Below are positions 43,165 through 51,850 of a stretch of DNA of 64,000 nucleotides, in pieces. The position numbers were made by a program, and so were the translations under genes. The notes beneath the pieces were generated by a model, which searched no databases, was not told the origin of the DNA, and was given only the letters and a program-made list of their open reading frames with translations. The DNA comes from Sulfuriferula nivalis (GTDB lineage Bacteria > Pseudomonadota > Gammaproteobacteria > Burkholderiales > Sulfuriferulaceae): NCBI RefSeq assembly GCF_009937995.1, contig NZ_AP021881.1:992001-1056000 (forward strand). Reading direction: 5' to 3'. Position 1 is the first letter of the stretch, and every line of letters starts with the position of its first letter.

Positions 43165-45867
43165 TTGAGTCCTCAGGAGTTTGAAAATCAAGCCAAAGCG
43201 TCTTTAAACGCAATGACTTCAGTAACCCCTGAAAAAATCCGGTTGATCGTACGTCACTTGTTAGAAATGTATGGTGCAGACGCGCCTCATTTTGAAGAAA
43301 AAGAACAGTTTATTGAGCAGATATCCAAATCTCTTGAGTCTAAACTAGACCTCTCTATGCCAGATGCGACAGTTATTAAGCTTCCTTTTGAAGAATGGAT
43401 AACTGAACGACGAGCAGATGAAGAACTGTTTTATTGGAGCCGTTATCGTCAGCATCTGCTTCAAGAAGGATTTTCAAAAGAAATGGTTGGAACGGTAGGA
43501 AGAGATACGGACAAAATTGTTGGTCTACTTGAAAACCCAAACAAGCCTGGTGGATGGAAACGTCGAGGACTGGTTGTTGGCCATGTTCAATCAGGGAAAA
43601 CAGCAAACTATAGTGGCGTGATTTGTAAGGGTGCTGATTACGGCTACAAGATTATTATTCTGCTTGCTGGCATGCACAATAATCTGCGAAGTCAGACCCA
43701 GCAGCGATTGGAGGATGCATTCATTGGTGTTGATACAGATAAGCTTGAGAAAAATTTAACATTTAACGAGGCAAAGACTGGTGTAGGAAAAATATCTGAT
43801 ATTTCAAGAACACCTTTTAGCCTTACTTCCAGAGAGTATGATTTTAGAAAGAGCTCGAGGAGGGCAAGTACATTCACATTAGATTCTATAAAAGTACCTG
43901 TTGTATTTGTGATTAAAAAGCAAACCTCTGTTCTTAGGAATTTGATTGAATGGCTTACAAGCCTTAATGAAACAAAAGGCGGAAAGATACTATCTACCCC
44001 AATGCTATTGATTGATGATGAGGCTGATAACGCTTCAATAAATACATCAACAGATGAAAATGACCCAACTCGCATTAACAAGTTGATACGACAGCTTCTC
44101 GCTCTCTTTGAACAGACAAGCTATGTTGGATATACAGCTACGCCATTTGCAAATATCTTTATTGATCCAGAGTCTGAACATGAAATGGTCGAGGATGATC
44201 TTTTCCCGAAACATTTCATCGTGTCCCTGGAGGCGCCAGAAAATTATGTAAGCGCTTCAAGAATATTCGGTGATGACGGCGATCTTACCAACTTTGTTGT
44301 TCCTGTTTCTGACCACCTTGCAGCCTTTCCTGAAGTCCATAAAATCACTCACCCAGTTGGAGCGCTTCCTCCAAGTTTAATGGAAGCGGTCAGGCGTTTC
44401 ATACTGGCCAGAGCTGTACGTATTCAACGAGGACGTGGCCAGGATCACTCATCTATGCTGGTAAACGTCTCGCGATTTAATAAAGTGCAAAATCAGGTTA
44501 CATCTTTAATAAGTCACTATGTTGAGGAGTTACTTAATTCTGTTAAGTTGCATTCGTCACTCCCAGAGAAGGAGGCTTTAAAAGATCCTGGTATGCGTTC
44601 GCTGTATGAAACATGGAACGGGATGGAGATTGTAAATGGTGAGTCTTGGGAGCAGGTTAGGCGGAACCTGAATCAGGCAGTCAGTACAATTGTTGTCAAA
44701 ACCATTAACAATAAATCACCAGATCGCCTTGACTATAAAAACTATAAAGAAAATGGGCTGCACGTCATAGCTGTTGGTGGATTAAGTTTGTCTCGTGGCT
44801 TTACCCTCGAAGGCCTGACAATCAGTTATTTCATTAGAAATTCAATTATGTATGACACATTGCTTCAAATGGGGCGATGGTTTGGCTACAGAGATGGATA
44901 TCTGGATTTGTGCAGTCTTTATATGACTGAAGAAGCTGAGAGCTGGTATGCCCATATTTCATCTGCGCTTGACGAGTTGAGAGTTGAGTTTCGTATGATG
45001 GAAAAAATGAATAGAAGTCCTGAAGAATTTGGTTTGAAAGTACGAACACATCCAGACTCACTGATTGTAACGGCTCGTAATAAAATGCGAACAGGTAAAA
45101 AAGTAACACATTCTGTGACACTCAATGGACGACTGATAGAGACAGTACGTATTAAGTCCTCTAAAAAATCATTGGAAAATAATTTCAAAGCTGTAGTAAA
45201 TCTGTCAGGCGAGCTCGAGAGTGTTTATGGTAAAAACAGAACCAAGGAATCAGGTTTAGGTTATATATGGAGAGATGTCAGTGCAGAAGTGGTGTGCTCG
45301 TTTTTATCTCAATTTGAATTTTTTGACAGTGAGCTCGACATCGCCAGGCAGCACCCGGTGATCAGTTTTATACAGAATGACCCTGAACGACTTGGTTTGT
45401 GGGATGTTTGTTTCTACAGTCTGAATGAGGGAAACGATGTAGATGTTGGACCAATCAAAATCCGGCCGCAGCAACGTGGTTGTCTCGATAAAGGTGACTT
45501 TTATGTAGTCAGCGGAACCAAGTCGCGAGTTGCTTCCAGGGGGGCTGAAAAGGCTGGGTTGTCGGCAGATCAGATTAAAGAGGCAAAGCTCTCCGCAGAG
45601 GGAAAGGACAATGTTCCGGATTATGCTTACAGAGTTTTTCGGTCGAAGCCTTTATTGATGATACACGTTCTGGATCTTGGCCTTAACAAGGCGAAAAGTG
45701 ACATTCGCCTTGTTGATAAAGCATGCGCCTGGGGTATAAGCTTCCCAGGAGAAATAGGTAAGGGTAATGGTAAGTTAGTGGAATACCTGGTTAATACTGT
45801 TTGGTGGAAAGAGCAATTCGAGGATCAAAATGATGATTCGGAGGATGACAGTGATGTCCAGAGCTGA
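43165..45867 (+). CDS. Z1-domain helicase/ATPase
   Basis: 900 residues, superfamily II-like ATPase with a Z1 domain. Walker A is GHVQSGKTAN, Walker B LLIDDEADNAS, and the motif VI equivalent QMGRWFGYRDGY lies in the second RecA lobe. The Z1 region includes GGLSLSRGFTLEGLTISYF. The start is a TTG at 43165 with AAGGAG 8 bases upstream. It overlaps the next gene by 14 bases. It should supply translocation or unwinding for the restriction complex. Confidence 0.9.
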   Translation: MSPQEFENQAKASLNAMTSVTPEKIRLIVRHLLEMYGADAPHFEEKEQFIEQISKSLESKLDLSMPDATVIKLPFEEWITERRADEELFYWSRYRQHLLQEGFSKEMVGTVGRDTDKIVGLLENPNKPGGWKRRGLVVGHVQSGKTANYSGVICKGADYGYKIIILLAGMHNNLRSQTQQRLEDAFIGVDTDKLEKNLTFNEAKTGVGKISDISRTPFSLTSREYDFRKSSRRASTFTLDSIKVPVVFVIKKQTSVLRNLIEWLTSLNETKGGKILSTPMLLIDDEADNASINTSTDENDPTRINKLIRQLLALFEQTSYVGYTATPFANIFIDPESEHEMVEDDLFPKHFIVSLEAPENYVSASRIFGDDGDLTNFVVPVSDHLAAFPEVHKITHPVGALPPSLMEAVRRFILARAVRIQRGRGQDHSSMLVNVSRFNKVQNQVTSLISHYVEELLNSVKLHSSLPEKEALKDPGMRSLYETWNGMEIVNGESWEQVRRNLNQAVSTIVVKTINNKSPDRLDYKNYKENGLHVIAVGGLSLSRGFTLEGLTISYFIRNSIMYDTLLQMGRWFGYRDGYLDLCSLYMTEEAESWYAHISSALDELRVEFRMMEKMNRSPEEFGLKVRTHPDSLIVTARNKMRTGKKVTHSVTLNGRLIETVRIKSSKKSLENNFKAVVNLSGELESVYGKNRTKESGLGYIWRDVSAEVVCSFLSQFEFFDSELDIARQHPVISFIQNDPERLGLWDVCFYSLNEGNDVDVGPIKIRPQQRGCLDKGDFYVVSGTKSRVASRGAEKAGLSADQIKEAKLSAEGKDNVPDYAYRVFRSKPLLMIHVLDLGLNKAKSDIRLVDKACAWGISFPGEIGKGNGKLVEYLVNTVWWKEQFEDQNDDSEDDSDVQS

Positions 45868-46816
45868 TCCTTGGAGTGACATCGATCCCGATACGCTGCC
45901 GGGAACGCTTCATGCGCGAAGGGCTGATGCTACTCATCCTCATGATTTTTTCTGGGGCCGCGATGTGCAAGGTCACAGGCTCCTCATTTATAAGTCTATT
46001 AATCTCGTAACTGATCTTAAGCTCCCAAGTTTGCGTGGAGTGAATATTGAACTCAAGCCAGATAGCCTGATCCTCAGGCTTACCCAACATAGTGATCTCG
46101 AAATATTTGCTACATTATGCTGGAGTCTCATTGAGAGAACACGTGGAGCACAGCCTGGTAGCGAGGTACTTATTCGCATAATTGAACAACTTGAAAGATG
46201 GCAGAGGTTTCTTGGTAAGGGCAATGATCGGCTATTAAGCGATGAGCAAATTAGAGGGCTTTTTTGCGAATTAAAATTTCTTGCATGCGAATTAATCCCA
46301 AGGTTTAGTCAGTCTGCTATTGCGTATTGGCATGGTCCAGCTGGTGATCCACAAGACTTTGCAGTTGGTACTACGCTCTTTGAAATAAAAAGTCATACCG
46401 CAGGTTCAGCCCCTGTGCTGATGATTTCTTCGGCGGAACAGTTGTGGCATGAAGCTGGTGAACTGTTTCTGGTTGCATACACAATCGGAGAGTCTTCTGC
46501 AGAATCGTCTGATGCACAATCACTATCATTTTTGGTTTCACAGTTACGCACTTTGTTTAATACAGCGGATACATTAGATATTTTTGAAGATCGGCTCATG
46601 GAGGTCGGATACATAGATCACCCCGAATACGAGCGTAAATTCTTTACTGTATCTGCCCCAGAATCGTATCTGGTTGGTGATGACTTTCCACGCATCACTA
46701 AAAATGCAGTAATTCCCGGTGTGTGTCGTGTCAAATATGCCATCGAGCTATCAGCGTGTATTCCTTACAAAGCCATCCCAGATTGGGTATCTCTAGGTGC
46801 AACAAATGGACATTGA
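45854..46816 (+). CDS. PD-(D/E)XK motif protein (DUF4420-like)
   Basis: 320 residues from the ATG at 45854, preceded by GGAGGA; frames are open 24 bases further upstream. The nuclease core is visible: a helix with LFCELKFLACELI, then GDPQDFAVGTTLFEIKSH, giving D...ExK. The family is known as PD-(D/E)XK motif protein and occurs with Z1 and AIPR genes. It probably provides the DNA-cutting activity. It overlaps the genes on both sides, so all four are one translationally coupled operon. Confidence 0.87.
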   Translation: MSRADPWSDIDPDTLPGTLHARRADATHPHDFFWGRDVQGHRLLIYKSINLVTDLKLPSLRGVNIELKPDSLILRLTQHSDLEIFATLCWSLIERTRGAQPGSEVLIRIIEQLERWQRFLGKGNDRLLSDEQIRGLFCELKFLACELIPRFSQSAIAYWHGPAGDPQDFAVGTTLFEIKSHTAGSAPVLMISSAEQLWHEAGELFLVAYTIGESSAESSDAQSLSFLVSQLRTLFNTADTLDIFEDRLMEVGYIDHPEYERKFFTVSAPESYLVGDDFPRITKNAVIPGVCRVKYAIELSACIPYKAIPDWVSLGATNGH

Positions 46817-48854
46817 TACATTTTTCACGGATCTGCAGCAAGACATTATTCTTCGAGCTGACTCTACTGAAAATTTCACGGATGAAGCGTTTGCCGAGGT
46901 TGTTACTGAGTATCTGGTTGATTCAGGTTCGATTGATGAGTTTGTGCCCTGCAAATTTATTCATCGAGGTATGCGTGTAGATGGCTACGCGCTGAAGTGG
47001 GATGAAGCGCTGTTGGAGCTTTTTGTTGTTGATTGCCGCCGAGGTGATGTAGCGGAAAAAATGACCAAAGCAGAAATGGGGCAGATTTTCAAAAAGGCAG
47101 AAACATTTTTCGAAAAATCATGTACAGCCAGTTTTGTCGAACAAATGGAAGTAGCTCACCCTGCTTTTGCGCTGGCTCGGACGATTCTTGACCAAGCTGA
47201 TCAGATCAAACGAGTGCGCTTTTATCTGCTTACCAATGCCAGCCTTACAACCAGTGTCAAAGACTTACCCCCGAAAACAGAACAGCAGCGGGAATGGTCA
47301 TATCGCGTATGGGATCTGGATCGTCTTGCAAGAACGATAGGTACAGGTGAGCCTGAGCCTATTTTAGTTGATTTTAAGGAAATGTTTGGCAGCAAGCTTG
47401 TTTGTCTTCCAGCAGATGATGGTGAGGGAGATATAAAGTCCTATATGGCAGTGATACCTGGGAGTTGGCTCGCCCAGCTATACGATATATATGGTGGGCG
47501 ACTTCTCGAACAGAATGTCCGAACTTTTTTACAAGTACGCGGAAAAATAAACAAGGGAATTCGAAAAACAATACTTGAAGAACCCCGACGATTTTTTCCA
47601 TACAACAACGGAATATCGGCAACAGCAGAGGAAATCGTTGAAGAACGATTAAATCGTGTCACATATGTAGTCTCTTTAAAAAATTTGCAAATAGTAAACG
47701 GTGGGCAGACTACAGCGTCAATTTTTAACGTCCTTAAAAAAGACAAAGGTGCTTCAGTCAAAGATGTATATGTGCAGATGAAACTTTCGGTTGTCAAGCC
47801 AGAGCTGGCATCAGAGATCGTGCCAAAAATATCAAGGTATGCAAATAGTCAGAACAAAATTAGCGATTCTGATTTCTTTTCGAACCATCCTTTTCATGTT
47901 GTTATTGAAAACATATCCCGACGACTTTCCGCACCAGCAAAGCAGGGTTCCCAGATCCTTACTCATTGGTTTTATGAGCGTGCAAAGGGACAATATGCCA
48001 ATGCTACGGCATACCTTTCACCTTCAAAAAAGCGGGAGTTCCAAGCACGTAATCCAAAAGATCAGGTGATATCGAAGACTGATCTTGCCAAATATGTACA
48101 GACCTTCTTGGAGCTGCCTCATGAGGTTAGTCTTGGTGCCCAGAAGAATTTTGCAAAATTTGCCAATCATGTAAGTGGATTGTGGGAGCATCACGAGCAT
48201 GATTTTAATGAGCTTTGGTTTCGACGAGCGATCACTGAAGCTATCATCTTCCGCAATGCTGAATTGTTGGTGCTAAGAGCGCCTTGGTATGCACAGGGTT
48301 ACCGTGCCCAAGTCGTGACTTATGGGTTAGCATTTCTTATGCATAAGATACGTGATGCAGGATTTGAAGTGGATGTCCAACGTATTTGGCGAGAACAGTC
48401 TTTGCCGGATGTATTTGAAGAAACTATTCTGGAGTGCTGTCATCTAGCCCAAGACGAAATTATTAGTGGAGCCGCCATGAATAACGTAATTAACGTCACG
48501 GAATGGTGTAAACGCAAGCCTTGCTGGGATCAGGTTATCAATCTGCCTTACAACCTGTCGTCATCATTTATGCAACTACTAAGGGCACGGGATGAAGAGC
48601 AGGCAGATGTTCGTGATGCGCGGCGTGAACAAAAGGTGATCAGTGGTGCTGAAGCCCAAATTGCTGTGGTCAATGCAGGTGCTGCATATTGGGCCAAAAT
48701 TCATCAGTGGGCGGATAATAATCCGGAAATCAAGCCTTCGGATCTCGTGATTTTGGACGTTGCATCTGCAATACCCAAAAAGCTGCCAAACGAGAAGCAG
48801 AGCGTTAGATTGATGGAGATACGAGTGTTGTATGAGGATATGGTTCTGCCATAA
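46806..48854 (+). CDS. AIPR-family (abortive infection phage resistance) protein
   Basis: 682 residues from the ATG at 46806, overlapping the preceding gene by 11 bases. The AIPR region is recognisable (FFPYNNGISATAEEIV, then KNLQIVNGGQTTASIFN and ISRYANSQNKISDSDFFSNHPFH). An N-terminal part contains FIHRGMRVDGYALKWDEALLELFVVDCRRG, which looks like a second nuclease-type core. AIPR proteins are found in phage-resistance loci. It closes the MORC-Z1-nuclease-AIPR operon. Confidence 0.88.
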   Translation: MDIDTFFTDLQQDIILRADSTENFTDEAFAEVVTEYLVDSGSIDEFVPCKFIHRGMRVDGYALKWDEALLELFVVDCRRGDVAEKMTKAEMGQIFKKAETFFEKSCTASFVEQMEVAHPAFALARTILDQADQIKRVRFYLLTNASLTTSVKDLPPKTEQQREWSYRVWDLDRLARTIGTGEPEPILVDFKEMFGSKLVCLPADDGEGDIKSYMAVIPGSWLAQLYDIYGGRLLEQNVRTFLQVRGKINKGIRKTILEEPRRFFPYNNGISATAEEIVEERLNRVTYVVSLKNLQIVNGGQTTASIFNVLKKDKGASVKDVYVQMKLSVVKPELASEIVPKISRYANSQNKISDSDFFSNHPFHVVIENISRRLSAPAKQGSQILTHWFYERAKGQYANATAYLSPSKKREFQARNPKDQVISKTDLAKYVQTFLELPHEVSLGAQKNFAKFANHVSGLWEHHEHDFNELWFRRAITEAIIFRNAELLVLRAPWYAQGYRAQVVTYGLAFLMHKIRDAGFEVDVQRIWREQSLPDVFEETILECCHLAQDEIISGAAMNNVINVTEWCKRKPCWDQVINLPYNLSSSFMQLLRARDEEQADVRDARREQKVISGAEAQIAVVNAGAAYWAKIHQWADNNPEIKPSDLVILDVASAIPKKLPNEKQSVRLMEIRVLYEDMVLP

Positions 48855-48954
48855 TTGACACTCGGCAATTATGGCACTTAGTAAGTTAAAAAATACTCTT
48901 TAAAACAGATTTATTTGCTTTCAACATGCAGGACGCTAAAGTAAGAATAGTTAC

Positions 48955-49125
48955 GATGCTGACGCAAACGAAGTCAAAGCCATTCTGGATCTCGAGAGTA
49001 GTTCAAAATCCAAGATTATTGTTAGCGACAATGGGTGTGACATGTCAATTGCAGACCTAGAGGAGAAATGGCTAGTTCTTGTTACGCACTCTACTTGTCC
49101 CGGAAACATTTCAATTTCCGAGTAA
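48955..49125 (+). pseudogene. fragment of a GHKL ATPase gene
   Basis: A plus-strand frame without a start reads DADANEVKAILDLES, then IIVSDNGCDMSIADLEEKWL and stops after 57 codons. This matches the N box end and the DNGxGM (G1) box of Hsp90/MORC-type ATPases, with DNGCDM in place of DNGxGM. Stops lie directly upstream and nothing else of the ATPase follows. It is a remnant, distinct from the complete MORC-like gene at 41632, and slightly overlaps the end of dcm. Confidence 0.6.
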
Positions 49126-50664
49126 ATGGAAGACTATTTTCGCAATTTTATTTGCAAGCAAAGGTGGTACGGCATTTCCAACTTGGTGAAATTGTTGTGT
49201 TCGGTTTCCCTGGAAAAAATAGTTGTCCGGGAAGGTCTGTAGGCGTGCAGCTTCCCGCACTGTCAAGCTACGACACTGTGCAGGGTCTGGATGGATAAAG
49301 TAATGCCCATCTTTCGAAATGTGACTGGTTACGGTTGTGGATGGTCGTCCTTTGAGTTGCACCCTGAAACGGTCAGAAAATTTCCCGCTTTCCCAGTTGT
49401 TATGGTTTGGTCGTAGTCCTTCCAGATCAAATTGTTGATGCCCCTTCGGGGAAAGTCCATAGGCTTCGGCATATGCGGCTGCATAAATATAACGTCTTAA
49501 GTCACTAGACATATGTCCTCTGGATTCATGATTCAGTATAACTTTCAGATTGTTATCACGGTACCACTCATCTAGTTTTGAGTTGAGTATCGCCGGTTGA
49601 TTTTCAATATCTAACCTTAAGGCTCCAAAATCAAGATCAGAATCTATTGCATGTTTCAGCCTATCCAGAACGGCTGTTAATTCATGCAATTCTTTTCTTT
49701 TTGAGGCTTCTGCATGAAGTTCTTGCAAATGCTGTTTAACTGTTGTCGTCCATTTTTCGGCATTGTCACCCCCTTTGCTCAAACGGCTGCGTAAGCGGGG
49801 GAGTTTTCCTATCACATCCTGAACAGTGAATTCTGAAACTTTATCTAAAAGCTTGGGATTGACATTTATATCTTCCCGGATGCCAATAAGAATGACTCTA
49901 TGACGGGCCTGCGGAATGCCAAATTCTTCAGTGCGAATGATGAAATCATGTGCGTTGATATCTTGTGGATCCATACCTTTTTCAAAGTAAGTAGGAACAG
50001 CCAGAGAGTGAATTTTGTAGCTTCGGCCTAGTGACTTTCCGAGCGCTAAGTTAGGGTCAGAAAGGTCTCGCAATATGGTATTAAAGATTTTCTGGCCATC
50101 AATTGTAGATGACAGAATACCTTTGACATTCTCCATCACAAAAACGGCAGGCTGATATTCCTGAATAATTCGAAGATACTCGCGGTAAAGATAATGTCGA
50201 TGATCCTGTTCTGGACAATAATCGGTCTTTCCTCTGTTCCTTGAACGTCCTACCAGTGAATAAGCCTGACAGGGTGGTCCGCCAATCAATATCCATGGCT
50301 TTGAGGCGTTAATTTTTTCCTTATCTAGTATCGTGTCGAGTTCAAGATTGCCTGTGGTTGTCCCCAAAGTGATACGACGTGCCTCTTTATTGGCTTCTTC
50401 CCATGCAGGCAAGGATTTGTCATCATATTCTGTATCCGATTCACCATTACAGAACCGATAGTAACTTTCCAGTGATGAGCTGTCTTGCGTTTTCAAAATT
50501 CGGAAGAAAGATCGCAGTTTCAGAGTTTGATGCGCTGACGTCTCCATTTCCGCTGAAACTAATATTTTGAATGCGTTGCCATTATCAAGAGCTGAAAAGC
50601 CCTCTCCCAGACCGCCGGGGCCAGCGAAAAGATCAACTATGGGGATAGGTTCGTCTTGGGACAT
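49111..50664 (-). CDS. dcm: DNA (cytosine-5) methyltransferase, Dcm type
   Basis: 517-residue C5-cytosine methyltransferase. Motif I is VDLFAGPGGLGEGF, motif IV GGPPCQAYSLVGRSR with catalytic Cys132, motif VI VFVMENVKGI, motif VIII QARHRVILIGIR, and motifs IX-X are RPSTTVTSH, REAARLQTFPD and QVGNAVPPLLANKI. It is longer than Dcm owing to an insert before motif IX (target-recognition region, about 300-400). It is divergent from vsr with a 46-bp gap. It should protect self DNA from the cassette C nuclease. The recognition sequence cannot be read. Confidence 0.93.
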   Translation of the reverse strand: MSQDEPIPIVDLFAGPGGLGEGFSALDNGNAFKILVSAEMETSAHQTLKLRSFFRILKTQDSSSLESYYRFCNGESDTEYDDKSLPAWEEANKEARRITLGTTTGNLELDTILDKEKINASKPWILIGGPPCQAYSLVGRSRNRGKTDYCPEQDHRHYLYREYLRIIQEYQPAVFVMENVKGILSSTIDGQKIFNTILRDLSDPNLALGKSLGRSYKIHSLAVPTYFEKGMDPQDINAHDFIIRTEEFGIPQARHRVILIGIREDINVNPKLLDKVSEFTVQDVIGKLPRLRSRLSKGGDNAEKWTTTVKQHLQELHAEASKRKELHELTAVLDRLKHAIDSDLDFGALRLDIENQPAILNSKLDEWYRDNNLKVILNHESRGHMSSDLRRYIYAAAYAEAYGLSPKGHQQFDLEGLRPNHNNWESGKFSDRFRVQLKGRPSTTVTSHISKDGHYFIHPDPAQCRSLTVREAARLQTFPDNYFFQGNRTQQFHQVGNAVPPLLANKIAKIVFHLLGN

Positions 50665-50710
50665 ATGCTGCTATATTAACTTTAATTAGAGAGTGGCCAG
50701 GATACCAGGA

Positions 50711-51160
50711 ATGACCGATATAGTCGATAGTAAAACACGATCTCGCATGATGGCTGGAATTAAAAGTAAAGATACTGCGCCGGAAATGGTAGTGCGACGA
50801 TTCCTTCATAGGGCAGGTTTACGTTATCGGCTGCATGATTATACCCTGCCTAGGTGTCCTGATCTTGTTTTACCGCGCTATCGCACAGTGATATTCGTTA
50901 ATGGCTGTTTCTGGCACCGACATCCAGGCTGTAAACTTGCCTATTCACCAAAGAGTAATTTTGAAATATGGCAGAAAAAATTTGATCGGAATGTTTTACG
51001 TGATCAACATAATATTGAAACGCTTATAAAGTCAGGGTGGCGGGTTATAGTCGTATGGGAGTGCGGATTACGTAAAAATCCTTATAACGTTCTGATAGCA
51101 CTGGTTGATGAAGTCAGGTGTAAGCACACGTCGTCTATGGTTCAAATACCCTCTTCATGA
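50711..51160 (+). CDS. vsr: very short patch repair endonuclease Vsr
   Basis: 149 residues from the ATG at 50711 with CCAGGA 8 bases upstream. Family motifs are TRSRMMAGIKSKDTAPE, GLRYRLHDYTLPRCPDLVLPRYRTVIFVNGCFWHRH with the catalytic Asp in PDLVLP, and WRVIVVWECGLR. Vsr nicks at T:G mismatches made by deamination of methylated cytosine, so its pairing with a C5 methyltransferase is functionally expected. Confidence 0.93.
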   Translation: MTDIVDSKTRSRMMAGIKSKDTAPEMVVRRFLHRAGLRYRLHDYTLPRCPDLVLPRYRTVIFVNGCFWHRHPGCKLAYSPKSNFEIWQKKFDRNVLRDQHNIETLIKSGWRVIVVWECGLRKNPYNVLIALVDEVRCKHTSSMVQIPSS

Positions 51161-51273
51161 ACTTAAATGCGTTGATACTTACCCAAAATTGACTACCTGT
51201 GTTTGTTGAATGTTAATCAAATGTTTATTTGCAATTCTAATAGTGGAATGTTTCCGACGAAATACACGATGAT

Positions 51274-51431
51274 GTTAACTGTGCACCACAGATTTTCCCA
51301 TTTTTGCATTTTAGCTTGACCCACCTAATTTGATAATTGCTCATGTGGCACGATGGGTTGAAGTTCTTGAAGCGGGCAATATTTGATGAAAATATTTAGC
51401 CAAAGTGGCTCAATTCGGAATGCAATTTAAC
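51274..51431 (-). repeat. 159-bp inverted-end element, copy 4 (inverted, diverged)
   Basis: 158 bp, opposite in orientation to copies 1-3. Its outer end reads GCAATTTAAC on the plus strand at 51422-51431 and its other end GTTAACTGTGC is damaged. Internal landmarks (ttgacccacctaatttgat) match the shared core. It lies between vsr and the replacement tRNA-Arg, so it closes cassette C. It is the most diverged copy. Confidence 0.72.
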
Positions 51432-51486
51432 GTTTTGACTATCTAGATTGGCTCAGATTTTAAAAAATGGTAGTATAGAAGGCTGT

Positions 51487-51561
51487 GTCGCCATAGTTTA
51501 ATGGATAAAACAAGGGTTTCCTAAACCTTAGCTCCAGGTTCGACTCCTGGTGGCGGCACCA
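51487..51561 (+). tRNA. tRNA-Arg (CCT), island-borne
   Basis: Complete 75-base tRNA with encoded CCA. The acceptor stem GTCGCCA pairs with TGGCGGC. The anticodon arm is AGGGT-TTCCTAA-ACCTT, giving CCT. The T-arm is CCAGG-TTCGACT-CCTGG. It resembles the E. coli tRNA-Arg(CCU) in D-arm layout but differs strongly from the split host gene here (acceptor GCCTTCG). It is inside the island, 191 bp from its right junction, and presumably replaces the tRNA the island destroyed. Confidence 0.95.
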
Positions 51562-51637
51562 AAACGCACATCATTCTTCTTTTCAAAAATCCCATCACAA
51601 TTACCCACTAATAACTTACTATATGAGTATGAAAAAT

Positions 51638-51742
51638 GGGACAAATTTGGGACAATTCTATACCGGATTAGAGGGGATTTGAACGGATTTGAGTGGATTT
51701 AAATGATTGATTTTATTGAAAAACATGTAAAATCTGTGTCCC
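51638..51742. promoter_or_regulatory. right-end GGGACA/GGATTTGA repeats, possible recombinase sites
   Basis: Two GGGACA motifs (51638, 51649) match the left-end pair in sequence, spacing and direction. Next come repeats of GGATTTGA-type units (about 51673-51700), then TGTCCC at 51737 in the other direction, close to the junction. The 190 bp between the island tRNA and the junction contain no gene. Confidence 0.45.
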
Positions 51743-51751
51743 TTGTGTCCA

Positions 51752-51790
51752 CTTAGGAGGGGGATGCTCTATCCACTGAGCTACGAAGGC
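51752..51790 (-). pseudogene. 5' half of split tRNA-Arg (CCT)
   Basis: Read on the minus strand: acceptor 5' strand GCCTTCG, D-arm GCTCAGTGGATAGAGC, then the anticodon 5' stem TCCCC and loop CTCCTAA, plus one base of the 3' stem before it turns into island DNA. Together with 19417-19466 it makes a perfect tRNA-Arg(CCT). Its promoter side is retained, so it may still be transcribed into a useless half-tRNA. Confidence 0.93.
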
Positions 51791-51850
51791 AAGCGCGCAT
51801 TTTACCTTGAATAGCGTGATTTTAGAATTTTGATTTGTGGAATACTGTAT

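Larger units (their letters stand above)
19454..51764. mobile_element. 32.3 kb defence-type genomic island in tRNA-Arg (CCT)
   Basis: The ends are set by a 13-bp direct repeat, CTTAGGAGGGGGA, at 19454-19466 and 51752-51764, each joined to one half of the same tRNA-Arg gene. Inside are three gene cassettes separated by copies of a 159-bp element, an IS3 insertion, gene remnants and a replacement tRNA-Arg(CCT) at 51487. Pairs of GGGACA motifs lie just inside both ends (19533, 19543; 51638, 51649). No integrase or resolvase is encoded in the island, so it may be moved in trans or have lost its enzyme. Confidence 0.9.

Noticed and set aside
20337-51431. The four 159-bp repeats as a CRISPR-like or integron-like array
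   Set aside because: The copies lie 10 kb apart, have no spacers or attC-type folding that I can see, and no cas or integron integrase gene is present.
19454-51764. The island as a prophage
   Set aside because: No capsid, tail, terminase, lysis or phage replication genes are present; the content is defence-type.
51721-51790. The right-edge tRNA fragment as a complete tRNA
   Set aside because: Only the 5' half through the anticodon loop is present; the continuation is island DNA and does not pair.
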